From the NCBI GenBank assembly GCA_905250025.1, contig CAJNOJ010000044.1:310001-374000 (forward strand): 64,000 nt of DNA. The letters are read 5' to 3'. Made by a program: the position numbers and the translations under genes. Position 1 is the stretch's first letter. Each line of letters starts with the position of its first letter. This document shows positions 50,096 through 64,000 of the stretch, in pieces. Source of the DNA: Adineta ricciae. Lineage: Eukaryota > Rotifera > Eurotatoria > Adinetida > Adinetidae. The notes under the pieces were generated by a model. It worked only from the letters and a program-made list of their open reading frames with translations. It did not search any database and was not told the origin of the DNA.

Positions 50096-51679
50096 ATGGC
50101 TGTTATCAAAATCTTACTGGTTGGTGATATTGGTACCGGAAAGGACAGCTATGTCAGGATTCTAATCGGTAAAAGTTATGTCATTCTTCGAGATGAGAAA
50201 AGATCTAAGCGAACGTCCAAGACGGTAAATAAAATTTGTGAACTCTAGAGTTTATATTCGTTAATTGTGTCTTTTGCTAGAGAAAAGCTAATACTATCTC
50301 CATTTCTATAACAATTGATCGAAACACGTCACTTGATGTTGATATTCTCGTAATAAAGTCATTTTCAAACGTTAATCTCTAGCAAGTGAGGTATTTATAG
50401 AAAATTCCTGGTTGTATGCGTGGAAATAGCGTCATAAAACAAAATATAGAGAACGCAGACGGTTGTATGGTAATGTTCGACATTACCCGACCAACTACAT
50501 ACGATAGTGTAATAGGTTGGACCTCAGACATACGAAACATGAATGATTCTCGTGATATGCCATTTTTTCTACTAGGAAACAAGGTCAGTCTAAATAAAAT
50601 TGGAACATCGCCTCTTTTGATTCATTCATTCTTGCAGTTTGACTTGGAAAAGCACGAAGATATAAATCTTAATCCAAACTTTATGGCTGAATATTGTGAT
50701 GCCAACCAGTTTTCCCACTGGTTTCGCACATCTTCCACAGATGACTTAAACATCTATGAATCAATATGGTATCTCTGTAACAAAGTAAATACACAGTATC
50801 GTCGTGTTATTTCTATTGAAATATTGTAGATTATTAAAATCAGACAGTCTTTAGCGATAATCCACCTATCTTCTCCAATACTCAACGAGCAGAAAAGGAA
50901 ACGTCTTATGAAGTTTGTCGTGATTGGTGCATGTGGCACTGGAAAGACATCGATCATACGGCGCTTTGTGGACAATTCTTTCAAAGAATCCTATCGAGCA
51001 ACTGTATGTTTTCCTTCCTCATTTAAAGTACACACAGTCGTCATTTGTAAATTCTAGTCAGGAATAGATTGCCTTGCGAAAACTATACGTGAGAAAGATA
51101 TACCAATCGACCTTCACATTTGGGTCTGTAGGATACTTTGTGCACAATCATTTGTCAGATGATGTGATCTGAATAGGACGTGTCCGGTAGAGAGCTGTTT
51201 TATAATTTCACGCATTTGTTCTACAAAGATGCTGATGCATTTTTGATAGTGTTTGATGTGAATAAACCGTCAACTTTGGAAAATGATGCGCTGAAATGGA
51301 AGTTGGATTTGGATAGAAAAGTCAAGTCTGTCGAGGATAAACGAATACCCTGCTTTCTGATTGGCAATAAGGTAAACATATTTGTCCAAATTCAAGTGCT
51401 CCGATAATGCTGTTGTAGTACGACCCTTCGAAAAGAGAAATTCTTACAGATGGCGATTCAATGAAAAAGTTCTGCCGTTCTCATGAGTTTAGTCAATATT
51501 TGAATGTCTCAGCAAGAGCCAACTCGAATATTGACAACGCTTTCTCACGTATTTTGACAGTCGTAGGTCAATACATCTGTAGCTGTTAGAAATATTCTCG
51601 TTTTATGTACATTTAGGCAATCGCATGCCACAACGTTGAACAAGAAGTGGGTCGTGAGCAGTCACAACAACACGAATGA
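50096..51679 (+). CDS. Tandem Rab32-like double small GTPase (two G domains in one protein)
   Basis: Nine exons: 50096-50224, 50281-50349, 50401-50583, 50638-50784, 50830-51003, 51058-51123, 51177-51371, 51419-51562 and 51617-51679. All eight introns are phase 0; 389 residues. Two Ras-fold domains follow each other without a stop, joined by an open linker (exon 5). Domain 1 has P-loop GDIGTGKD (residues 10-17, Asp where Ser/Thr binds Mg), IPGCM in place of DxAGQE (68-72), NK/FD for G4 (126-129) and TSS for SAK. Domain 2 has an intact P-loop GACGTGKT (209-216), DVSGRE (257-262, catalytic Gln replaced by Arg), NK/YD (320-323) and SAR. The segments KDADAFLIVFDVNKPSTLE and KWKLDLDRKV are Rab32/38-like. 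The tail ends QSQQHE with no prenylation cysteines. Intron positions repeat in the two halves. An upstream ATG at 49985 would add residues. Confidence 0.8.
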
Positions 51680-51888
51680 AGTTTTATTTTTGAAAAAAAT
51701 CTTCATGTCGCACCTTGTATAGTCAAATGTACATACGGCAGGATCATATTTGCTCGAAATAAAAAAGAACGTGACAGATTAGATTAATATCTGTAAGACT
51801 AAGTTTATAATAGCAGCGGACCAATGTATCATCAGTAATACGTTTAAAAACGCTTTTGATCCGGCCGTTGACGTCTATTTTAGGTTTG

Positions 51889-54725
51889 TTAGTTGTTCTT
51901 TTTATCTCTACATGCTGCACATATGTCCGACAATAAACTATTGATTTTCGTAGCATGTTTACGTTGATTCGAAGAGCAGTTAAACACCGCTTGAAATGCT
52001 TCGTTTCCTCTCAACACTCGATTGAGATGTAATCCGACAGCATTTTGCTGTTTAATCATTACCGTCATAATTTCACGATTGATATGTGCACATTCCGATT
52101 GACCGTATAGAATAAAAAACGTTTTTATATCGTCAAATGATATATTAATTAGATTCATTTGCTGCTCTTGATATCGAAGAATCAAATTCAGTGCAATTAG
52201 ATCAGCGATATGCTCCCGATTTGTTAGATTTCCTCCACATGGACACAATGCATGGCCAAGCTCGTGCGCAATCAATAGGAGTGCAGCCACACGCGTTGAT
52301 TCATTCGCATAGAGTTCTGCGACAGTTGGTTGAAGAAAGATTCCGCGTTTCATTGCATGATGGCCATTGATTTCAAAGAATTCATGAGTTGGCTGGAGTA
52401 ATTCTTCACGAGAACTTTCAATAATATTCCATGCTGTGGATAAATAATTGTCTTCAATAGGATAATATTCGTATGGAATACCTGTCGTTGTTGGGGATAA
52501 TTCTTCGAATAGCTTTAAGCGTTCAGGTTTAATGTGAAACTGAAGCGACGATAAGAATTCATTGCTGGAATGAGATAAACGAAGTAGATCACGAAGTTCA
52601 TAAGCTATTGCATAGAGATCTTCGGTTTTATTGAACATATAATCTTCATAAAATGAAGACAAAGTAAATGGATAATAATATTCAAGTAAAGCGAGACAAT
52701 CGCTTGGAATGTTATTGAATGACAGAGAAAAGGATTGCAGATCTTCATTAGAAAATAAGTGAGAGATTCGATCCTGATTTTCAAGTGCTGTCTTACTTGT
52801 TTGCTCTAGTGAATTATCTTGTAAGATTTGTTTCCGAAGGCTTTTTAGGCTAATCTGTATACCTTCGTGGAATACACTGACAAATGGTAACAACTTTGGT
52901 CCGTATTTGTAAACCATTAGATTGCAGTAGTGTGCAAATTGATCAGCAAAAAGAAATCGAAAGATTGAATCCAGTTGAAAGAAATCTATCAAGCGGATTT
53001 CAGCAGATATTATCGGCGATGACACATCCTTGATTTGATTTTTGTTATAATCAAGAAAAATTTTCCAGTACGGAATCAGCTCCAACTGATTCTGTCGAAC
53101 TATTGTTGTAAACAAACAGACATACGATGCATCACCTGGCCACGAATGCAGAATCAAATATAAAATCGACGATGATATATAATCTAACCAAGTTTCATAG
53201 TTCGTCTCATTGAATGATCGAAAATGGACGTAATAGCTAAGAAACAACTGGCACTGATGTGTAATTGTACTACGAAACAGCGGGATATTCATCAGATACT
53301 GTTCTAAATCTGTCGTAAAGTTGCGTAGGAGACTATAGATCTCTGTATGATTAGATTCGTCAATGATTTGCTTGTCTAAGATAAATTGAATTAGATCGCG
53401 TAGGTCACTCGACCGTTTTACAGATGAATGAATGATAGGAAGAGAATCTTGATCCGAGATTAAGCGATGCAAGTCATCGCTCATTGTGGAATTCGTAAAT
53501 GGAAATGAAAATGTTAATAATTGTTGATATTCCTTCAACGTGTTCGCTAGTGGTCCAACGCGTGGTGATTGATAACAAAGGTTAATCTGATTCTTTTCCA
53601 CGTAATGTTCGAACAAACTAGCTTGTTCAATTTGAAGTGTAGAAAAAAGCGTTTGTTGATCTTGAATTTGTCGTTGAATATGGAGAATAATTTGTGTATG
53701 GAAATTGATCGTGTTGACATTCCAAATATGTAACAGTGGGTGTTCAATCATCTGTTCAAAGAGAAAGTAAAGGTGATTAGTAGTAAAAATAATTTCATAA
53801 TTGTTTGTAAACCAAAATCGATCGTGTGCTAATTGATGTAGTTGTTGCAAGAGAACGGACTCCGATGTATGAATACATTGATGGTAGTACAATAACATGT
53901 TCGATATTGATTGGTTTAAGTCATTCGGAGGAGAAGATGATTGACGCTTGACTAGTTTATGGTGAGTATCATCGAATCCATCATGAAACGAATAAAATTG
54001 TTCCAATCTAAAATATTGAGAATAGCACTTTCTAATTGATTGGATTCGTTGGTCTTCACTTACTCGTTTTTGCCCGATGTTAGTCCGTCGAAATCAACGA
54101 TTTCTTTTTCTCTTCTGACCATTTCTGTTTGATTTTCTCGCAATTCCATTTGATAATTGTATGCATAATTTTCACTGTAATTCGTCAACATCCGAGCGAA
54201 ATTTGATCGAATACTTCGTGAACTCTCTGTTAGCCAACTTCGTTTGAATTCCAAAGATGATAATGGATGTTGTGTTAACCATTTACGACATACAAATCCA
54301 TAAAAATCTCGACATACATCAGTATTCAAATCTAATTGATCGATGAGAAATGAATCCAGGTATTGAAATAAACGATGATTATGTTTCGTTACACTATGTT
54401 CCCACACTGTCGTATGGAATCGATGAGATGGTAACGAATGTGTTGGAACAGAGATCACCTGACTGACAAGCAAAAGACTGAGAATAAAACCGATAATCAA
54501 AGCAATGAAAAGACCGAGAAAAAGTATCGTAATTTTGAAACGTACACCTGCTTTTCCAGCAATCAATGGTAATGTTAATGAAGTTGTAGATGACGAAGTT
54601 GTCAATAGACTAGTTGATGTGGTGAATTGCATGGAAGTTGAGATTGTCTCATTAAAATGAACCACCTTTCGCGATGATGGATTGCTACTAACTGACACGT
54701 TCTGAACATCCTTTTGTTCATTCAT
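51889..54725 (-). CDS. Divergent M13 (neprilysin-like) zinc metallopeptidase, type II membrane protein
   Basis: Two exons, 54064-54725 and 51889-54007 (56-base intron, phase 2), 926 residues. A cytoplasmic N-terminus precedes one transmembrane anchor (ITILFLGLFIALIIGFILSL). The ectodomain starts with the M13 hallmark DVCRDFYGFVCRKWL. Zinc site HELGH at about 802-806 (canonical M13 is HExTH) and EHIAD at about 819-823 (canonical ENIAD). The end LHLNRVLRGNEAFQAVFNC corresponds to the conserved histidine and final Cys region, but the usual terminal CxxW is missing and about 25 extra residues follow. The gap between the two zinc motifs is only 12 residues, much shorter than normal M13. It probably retains zinc binding; activity is uncertain. 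A 5' UTR acceptor (TCTCTTTAG) sits five bases before the ATG. Confidence 0.85.
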
Positions 54726-56607
54726 CCTATCTAAAGAGAAGAAGAAAAAAAGATGATGACGTAAGTGTTATAAGAATAGATTCCTCATGACTAGATACAA
54801 ATGAATATAGTGTAAATTGACTTAATTTTCAATTTACATACATAAGAATAGAACGCTTTTACGCTGAAGGTTACATTTAATAAGATATAAATGATCGAGA
54901 ATACGACCGGTTCTAATAGTCACATCGAATACAATCTCACATTGTCTATGTATAATTGTAAGTATATTATAATCACGTCCTTCGAAGAATGACCTTGAAA
55001 TGCCAAGATGACACTACGAATATATATGTAGAAGACCTTGGATGATTGTGATCATCCCTACATGGGTTCATTTGGCGACTTTTCTCTGCTCGTTCTACCC
55101 TATTTTCTTTCTATCTAGCTATCCGTTACAATTCAATTACGATGCATTCGTTTTTCTATGTGACTAGACATTAGATTCTAATAAACAAGGATGAATGTAA
55201 TTGTATTTTTCTCTGGAGAATGGACAGTTCCGTATTTCTGTCTGTTCGGTACTGCAATTTTACTTACGAAACTTTTCGAATGAGAGATCTATGTTCTTGT
55301 TGATAGAGTTCTCATTTAGAGCAATACAACTTATTTTTACTTGTTGCCATATGTAAATTGATCTTCGTTCTCTTCTCCCGTTCATTACCACTTCTAATTG
55401 TCTATCGGAGTGAACCTCAACCAATGTTACAACACACGTCATTATTCATTTTTTGTTCTCGCCAGGCACAACAAAAAAATCTATCATTATTTTTCGTTAG
55501 TAATCTATTCCTCAAGGTTGGCAATGTCTCATACTTTGCTTTTTTCTCTTCTCATTCAAACAATCCTTCTGGGATGCACAAGAACAGGAAACATACACAT
55601 GATTAAAAGATTGTGTTGTGAAACAAAAAAAAACAAATGACAGGAGAAAATCGATGTTACACATGAATTAAGGCTCATGTTTGATATTATGTAAGCTTAT
55701 TATTGAATATCTTCAATCATTAGATTGTATGTGTCGTTAATAATTGCTTTGATATCAAACGATTAAGAATTTCTATGAGAATGTCAAATGTGTAATCAAA
55801 GAAGACAGATCAACAAAAATGTAAAGAAAGAGATTAAAGTTTCAACTGAACGTTTCCTATTGTATTTTTGTGTGCAAAAAATTGTCAGTGTAGAATTACT
55901 GAGTTTTCTACCTCATTATAAATTAAATGAGTAGTGATTCACCCCGCTCGATAATGTGGAAAAATTACAGAAATCACTTGGATGAGACTAGTTGATGGTC
56001 TTCGCACTCACTGTACGTAATTCCAAAGAGTAGACATTCTACTCCGGAATTCCGTAGCGGCATCTGATTGTGTTCGAAAAGGATCAGCTGTGGGAATATG
56101 CGAGGTGAGTGTGCATTAGTGTCAGAGAATTTCGGAATAGGATGAAAGAAATTTTAAAGAGAATTCCGGATTTCAGATAACTGATTCTAGGACGGAGCTA
56201 ATTCCTACTGTGTGCAACATTAAGTAAGTGAATGTTTACTAGCGCGAAAACAGACTGTGAGCATGGAGAATATGTTCTCGTTCACGCTAACACTCTCAGA
56301 CACTCATACGTGAGAGCTGTGTAAAATGTTATGCTTACGCCACCTTCACGATAGAATGATTTTATAGACGCAATTTTTCAACGAAATGTGATTCGCATCC
56401 GTTAGTACTCATTGTATGTAGATTTTTCTTTTTAGTGGTGCAATTTCTGACAAATTCTGTAAGCCAAGTTGAAACTGACCAGTTCGAGCAATTGCGATGC
56501 CTTCTAGAGAAACAAAGAGATTATTCACATGGGAACACTCTCTTGAAGTGTGAACCCTTCAATTTATTTCAAAATCTGAAAAAAAACGTCATCAATAAAA
56601 TGAAGTC
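54726..56607. other. Intergenic region, no gene recognised
   Basis: About 1.9 kb, AT-rich. It holds the upstream region and probable 5' UTR exon of the M13 gene and the 3' end of the DUF2059-like gene (minus-strand AATAAA at about 56563-56568). Open frames at 55260-55640 look non-coding. Confidence 0.5.
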
Positions 56608-57063
56608 TTAATTTGAGATAGGTGGTAGAATAACATCGAAACCTTGATCGGTCAATGCAAAGATGTAATCACTGATTTTATTCAACATCATATCTTCCAT
56701 TTGTTTGTTTACGTCATGGTGAAATCGAAGAGTCTTTTTCCCCAATGAACTCGAGTAAAACTCAATAAGTTTCAAAATATCATCTAGGGTATAATATTTG
56801 ATATAGATTTCAGTGAGATCAGACAGATATGCATCGTGAGAGAAGTACTCGTTGTACAGAGCTTTCATTTTTTCATCTTCAGGAGGATGGAGTTTCATGT
56901 AAGTCAAGAAGAGCTTGTATTCATTCTCCACTTCCATAATGTTTAGCAGATATTTGGTGTAATCCTTGATGTTTGCTGACGCTTGAGTCGTTGTCCTTCC
57001 TTGAATAAGACCATTCGTGTAGAATAATGCAATGAGAACGATCATTAAACGAATGCAATGCAT
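56608..57063 (-). CDS. Secreted DUF2059-like protein, candidate horizontally acquired gene
   Basis: Single uninterrupted reading frame of 151 residues from ATG 57063. The signal peptide is MHCIRLMIVLIALFYTNGLIQG. The mature part is helical; YYTLDDILKLIEFYSSSLGKKTLRFHHDVNKQM matches the core of the DUF2059 family (PF09832), whose pattern is (F/Y)T-E-E-L-x-x-(I/L)-x-x-F-Y-x-S-x-x-G-K-K. That family is mainly bacterial, secreted or periplasmic, of unknown function. Lack of introns among intron-rich neighbours, together with the bacterial family, suggests horizontal gain, common in bdelloids; base composition looks like the host. The family call rests on this one motif region. Confidence 0.65.
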   Translation of the reverse strand: MHCIRLMIVLIALFYTNGLIQGRTTTQASANIKDYTKYLLNIMEVENEYKLFLTYMKLHPPEDEKMKALYNEYFSHDAYLSDLTEIYIKYYTLDDILKLIEFYSSSLGKKTLRFHHDVNKQMEDMMLNKISDYIFALTDQGFDVILPPISN

Positions 57064-59523
57064 AGCGAAGCTAAAATATAAACAGATAAATGTATACTTT
57101 TATCACAAGCGTAAAAATTTCAAGAGTTCATAGCGTATTTTAGAAGGCGGAGTGTCTCAAGCAGGAGAAAATCTTGGTTATTCAATGTAATCTAGAGATA
57201 AGCTGATATTTATAAAGCTTCGAAATCTACCCTTCTACGTATTTCTCTCTTTCCTCCCTCTATCTCTGTCTCTCTTTTTTCTAAGTTAACAGCATTATTC
57301 ATGAATCTCTTCAGCATCGAACTCTGTTTTTTCTCTAACACAAACTTTTATATGAATTCGAAGAGCGCCATTATCATCAAAGCGTATATTCGATTGTAAA
57401 TAGAACGAGGAGCACGTCAAAATAGCATGAATTGAATAAAAAACAACTCGACACAATGACTTTTTGACATATTCTGTTTTCAGCTAATCTTCCTCGGATA
57501 GAGAACAGGAAGTTCAATATAAAGACATGGAAACTATATTTACAAATCTTCAATCCACTCGTAATTACATACCTGACTACGATCTTCGTCAAATTTGGTA
57601 TCGATCTGTCAAATTCAACTGGTAATTTATGCTACACTCATGTGAACACAAATCAAGGAAACGGATGTGTCCTCACGCGTCGTATCTGTAGATGATTACT
57701 CGAATCATATTTAATCAAAAATTCTCTTAAAAAAACAGAACTTATCATTTTTCGTATCACACTAACCAGAAATCTATGTTTGCTTTTGATATTTTCCAGT
57801 TTTGAACACAATCTAATTACTTCTTTTCATATCTGCCTATGACTATTCATAATCGATTTTTCCCGTCGAACATTGAATATCCTCGATTCGACAAGCACAC
57901 ATTTTGACTTCATGAAACGCAATTCATCCTTGGACTTGTCCGTACTCTCTAAACAGCGAGGCATTCTTCAACTTTTCATTTCAAATACATAAGACTTGAG
58001 TCAGAGAATAAAAGAACTTCAGCATGTTTCAACTACATGAGGATGCAAGTGACTCGATACAGTCATATGTCACAAGTCGTGATAAATAAATTAATCATGC
58101 CATAACTTAAAATGTTCCTGTCAATTATTAAAAAAACATGTAGGTAGAGCGTATGTAATGCATCAAGCATGACAAAAGTGTTAGTTCTACTTGTAACTAG
58201 ATGAGTATCATCTGTGAAATATTTATTATCACACATCTCCTTTTCCTATATTAGTACTACTTGAGTATTCTATGAATTTAGATGATCTTTGCACGTGATG
58301 TTATACTTTGATGATACACATATGCAATTGCACTTCTCTTAACCTCAACAGGATTGTTTAAGGTCGTTGGATAGAATGAAAAAATGTGAACTTGTCGCAC
58401 GTATTCGGCAGTGTTCATTCATTGTGAACAAAATTAAATGCAATATATACCCCGATCTTTCTCGATATGATGCTTTTCCCCCCGTATTTCAGATAGGTTT
58501 TGCACTGAAAATACGAAGACGAGATGTTTCTATTGTGATATGGTGAGACGAAACTTATACCGTCAGAATATTCGATGACTGACAGTAGTATTCTGATTCT
58601 GATCCTGCTGCTGAAATTGCATATCTGGCGTCTTCATTAAATAACATCTTATTAATGAATGTACGCTTCATATTCATACGAGATAATTCATTGAAACTTT
58701 TTAATTACTCGCATCCTTTTCGACCAATCAGGAAGCAAGCTCGAAATCGTATGTCCATCGGTAATCCATTACTTAGAACGCCCAAGAGCATTCAAGCAGA
58801 GAATAAACCTTCAGTAGAAATTTAGTCAAATCAAGACGCAGCTGAAAACCGCAGGAAGAACTATTATTTTCCTACCTACGTACGGGTGAAACATACCACT
58901 TTTTTACTCGTGGGTGCAAAAATCTAATAAAAGATCACTGAGTACAAAATAATTGATTTAACCGAAAAATATAACACTTTCGAATAATAATATTCTATGG
59001 CCTCTTGGGTTATTCAGATAAATTTCTTATACCAAACGTAAAAAATATCAGACCTGACGTGATCGATTAATTATTTATATCGTACTAGAATCCGTGAGAC
59101 ATTCTTTAGTTGACGTCAGTAGTATATAGATGGTTACGTAAACTACTAAGTACTTTAAACTAACAGAGCAAGCAGTGACTGCTGTTTACCCATGCATGAT
59201 ATGATCGATTCCGAACATAACGTTTCTTACAATTATTGAGATTTGCGTTTTTTTTGCATTGGCTTTCATCAATATACGATTATTTACAGTTCGCAATAGA
59301 CTTACCACTAGAAGTTCTTGCATGAGTCTAGTAGTTAGGTACATTTGTATTGCAAAAGTCATGCAATACTAAGTGATGATAGGATCGTTTTCGTATAAAT
59401 GTCGTGAGAGGATCTAATTTATAATCATATGCTAAAAATACGATTCATTCGTTTGTTTTCATGGAATTTTATTTTGAAAATCGATAAAAATACTAATCAT
59501 AATAACGTATGAACAGAGCTAAT
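57064..59523. other. 2.5 kb non-coding region
   Basis: No coding sequence supported on either strand. AT-rich, with the promoter side of the DUF2059-like gene at the left and the UAP1 3' UTR at the right. Confidence 0.55.
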
Positions 59524-61495
<1,972 letters not shown>

Positions 61496-63501
61496 CTAGA
61501 AATAGGTTTGGAAAATCACTTATGACACGATAGTGACTAATATTCAAACAGATTTATTACATTCAACTGTTCAGACCAACAAGTTTCGAAACAAATGACC
61601 AAATGCCTGGAATTTCGTCCGTCCGTCAATGTCAATGGGATATTCTCATTTTCTCTGTGTCATTGTTTGTTTTCGAAGGTACATTAAACAGATACTTTAG
61701 CTTAGTCGATTAAAATACACTGCATTTTCTACATAAGAGTCCTTTGATATTTGAAGTTGTATTTTAAGTGTTTATAGATGGCGTTAGTTTTTCGAAGCAG
61801 TTATTTCTGTTTTCCGAATGTATAATCATTTCTAAAATCGCTCATCATTTCTTTATTCGTTACTAAAATCCGACATACCTCAGTTGAAGAGTTTTCAACT
61901 CCTCCAACTTCAGTTCGATATGCAAAAAGTTTAGCGAGTACAGAAATGATCCAAAATCGTAAATAATCAATTAGAATGTCATGCTTTTCCCTCGTTTCTT
62001 ATCATCATAATATTCGATTATTTGATCAGATAGACAATGATCGTTGCAATCATCTACTGACTTCGTTCCCTGATGAATCTCTTCAATCACAGAATTTACA
62101 TCCATCGAAACTATCGATTAATGAAGATCATCATATACTCGCAAACTCTCCGTACATACATATTGATGAACAAATTTGATGAAAGGGAATGATTTTTATG
62201 AACTAGTCGAGAACAAAAGATTGAGTATGAATAGAACAACATATATTCATCTCTCGGTACACAATTGATGAGAAAGCTTTCTATTGTAGTACTTATTATG
62301 AAAGACATCTTCAAAATATCTGTCTTTTGTCAACATAAACAAGCAATTGAACAACTGAATACAACCGTCATCCATAATTCATCGATGTCTTTTTCGTCTT
62401 GGGAGCACGACATCAGTATTCCATCTGCATAGATCACCAATGTCATATAGACAATCTACTAAGAGTTTTTCTTCTCTCGTCTTTGAAAAATCTATTCCTA
62501 TGTCTTATCTTATTTGCATATAAAAGACGATTCTATATTCATCATCATTATTAGCTTTTGTGTTGTCTACAAAAATCAATTAGGAATCGCATGTATATCA
62601 TGCAAATATGATTCCATTCAAATTCGATTCTTTAATGACGAACTACCTTGTCCTTCGTAGGTGTTCTCATCAATAATTGATCGATACCACGAGTTATTTT
62701 CAACTCGTGGCAAATACGATCAACAAGATCGAAATAATTTCCTAGTTGACATGTCTGACTGTGTATATGTGTGTGCTGCGTCAAAGACATGGAACTTACG
62801 AAGAATGAGAAAAAGAAATATGGAAAACTGCAAGCGCATTGAATAAGGCGGACGGAACAGTTGTCATTTTTTTGTTGATCTTCTCGTCTATTTCTTTTTC
62901 CTTCCCTCCCTCCCTCTCTCTCTCTTCATTTTTTCTTTTCCGTTCGCACTATATCCGTCAGTTTTTTTTCCGCGAGCAATAGAGGTTATGCCATAGATAA
63001 GACCCGGTACTCTATCATGCACATACACGTTCTTTTGCATGTCACTCTTTGAATGAATAAAAATGTCAAGCTAATTAAACGAAATGATCAGTTCCAATGT
63101 GTGTGACCCGCATTGCCGTTTTGTTCAGCTATATTATTCGGCAAAAACCGAGCACATCAGTTAGCGATTAAAGAATATACATCTGGATAATCATATGTTA
63201 TCCAGATTTTTCTCGTTTTTTTTTATGATGTGCAATTGCGTATAGACTATGGAAGATGATACTAATGGAATGCGTAGGAGACGATGGTAAAAAAGAATTA
63301 GTTCAGCGAGATGTTTTGATTAACATTCTTATCCATTTACAAACCATTATCTGAGATTCAAGCTAGAGAAAATTTCCTTTTCTTTCTCTTTTAGTTATAA
63401 TTAACAACTATGATAATTGAACTATTATTTATATTTCTGTTAATTTTCAATTAAAGTAAGCACGCGCGCTCAAACTTCGTTCGAATTTCAATAGATTCGT
63501 G
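61496..63501. promoter_or_regulatory. Divergent upstream region of UAP1 (-) and the ERK gene (+)
   Basis: About 2 kb with no coding sequence supported. It contains both promoters; a CT-rich tract lies at about 62897-62925. Short open frames here have no family similarity. Confidence 0.45.
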
Positions 63502-64000
63502 ATGAATATCGACACCGGCGTGAACGAACAATCATCAACGACCATGGAAGATCATTTCGACGGGGAAACAAAAGAACCAAAGACTTCTACATGCGAATTA
63601 ATCAAAGATCAGCTCTTCGAAGTTGGACCACGCTACACAGATCTAAAGTACATCGGCGAAGGTGCTTACGGCATGGTCGTATCAGGTCACGACAACCGAA
63701 CCAATCAACGTGTTGCCATAAAAAAACTATCTCCATTCGAACATCAATGTTTTTGTCAGCGAACATTACGTGAGATCAAAATTCTAGCTCGATTCAAACA
63801 TGAGAATATCATCAATATACAAGATATTATACGTTCGAATAGCATTGAACAGATGAAAGATATTTATCTAGTGCAACAATTAATGGAATGTGATATGTAT
63901 AAATTAATTAAACACCAGAAATTAAGTAAGAAGATTGAATGAATTCGACCATGAAGAAAGGAAGTTTTTGTTTTTAAGGCTCAGAACATATTTGTTACTT
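63502..64000 (+). CDS. MAPK1: ERK1/2-type MAP kinase, 5' part, truncated by the right window edge
   Basis: Serine/threonine kinase at the end of the Ras-Raf-MEK cascade. Exon 1 is 63502-63925; a 53-base phase-1 intron follows, and exon 2 starts at 63979 (SSEHICYF, matching ERK2 SNDHICYF) and leaves the window. Present: an N-terminal extension of about 30 residues, [18 protein letters not shown] (glycine loop), the catalytic lysine in [32 protein letters not shown] (helix C with its Glu) and [21 protein letters not shown], all specific to ERK1/2 (rolled, mpk-1) rather than p38 or JNK. The catalytic loop and TEY lie outside. Start chosen at the first ATG after GTG; the N-terminus is not conserved so this is tentative. 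Confidence 0.95.

Overview
This is nuclear DNA of a small-genome animal, most likely a bdelloid rotifer (Adineta/Rotaria type). The genes are metazoan (engrailed, ERK, spectraplakin, PHF12, RPL13A, UAP1, TPMT) and AT-rich. They are split by very short GT-AG introns, mostly about 45-80 bp. A long LEA-like desiccation-type protein is present, as is a candidate bacterial-type secreted gene. Both fit a bdelloid, but the assignment is inference. A run of 45 N marks an assembly gap at 16026-16070.

Layout. 1-19021 (-): the 5' two thirds of a giant spectraplakin (CH-CH actin-binding domain, short plakin region, plectin-repeat region, acidic linker, spectrin-repeat rod), running off the left edge. 21447-22188 (-): ribosomal protein L13a. 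23321-25838 (+): PHF12 (PHD-PHD-FHA). 27914-28395 (+): a small protein with a textbook BH3 motif. 30241-31292 (-): thiopurine S-methyltransferase. 32675-34769 (+): LEA-like protein built from in-frame modular exons. 37805-38490 (+): engrailed. 39214-39675 (-): small Cys-rich type I membrane protein. 39809-41574 (+): an unrecognised multi-exon gene. 41992-43907 (-): FAM149 family. 44914-47173 (-): EF-hand protein. 47508-49411 (-): SLC10-family transporter. 50096-51679 (+): two Rab32-like GTPase domains fused in one reading frame. 51889-54725 (-): divergent M13 (neprilysin-like) peptidase. 56608-57063 (-): secreted DUF2059-like protein. 59524-61495 (-): UAP1. 63502-64000 (+): 5' end of an ERK1/2 MAP kinase, cut by the window.

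Exon models were built by hand from splice consensus, reading phase and family similarity. Where exon coordinates are given, the summed coding length is a multiple of three. The genes are unrelated neighbours and do not form a pathway; there is no operon structure or SL signal I could support. The most unusual items are the tandem Rab fusion, the LEA gene in which all ten introns are phase 1 and internal exons are multiples of 11 codons in several cases, the BH3-only candidate and the DUF2059 gene.
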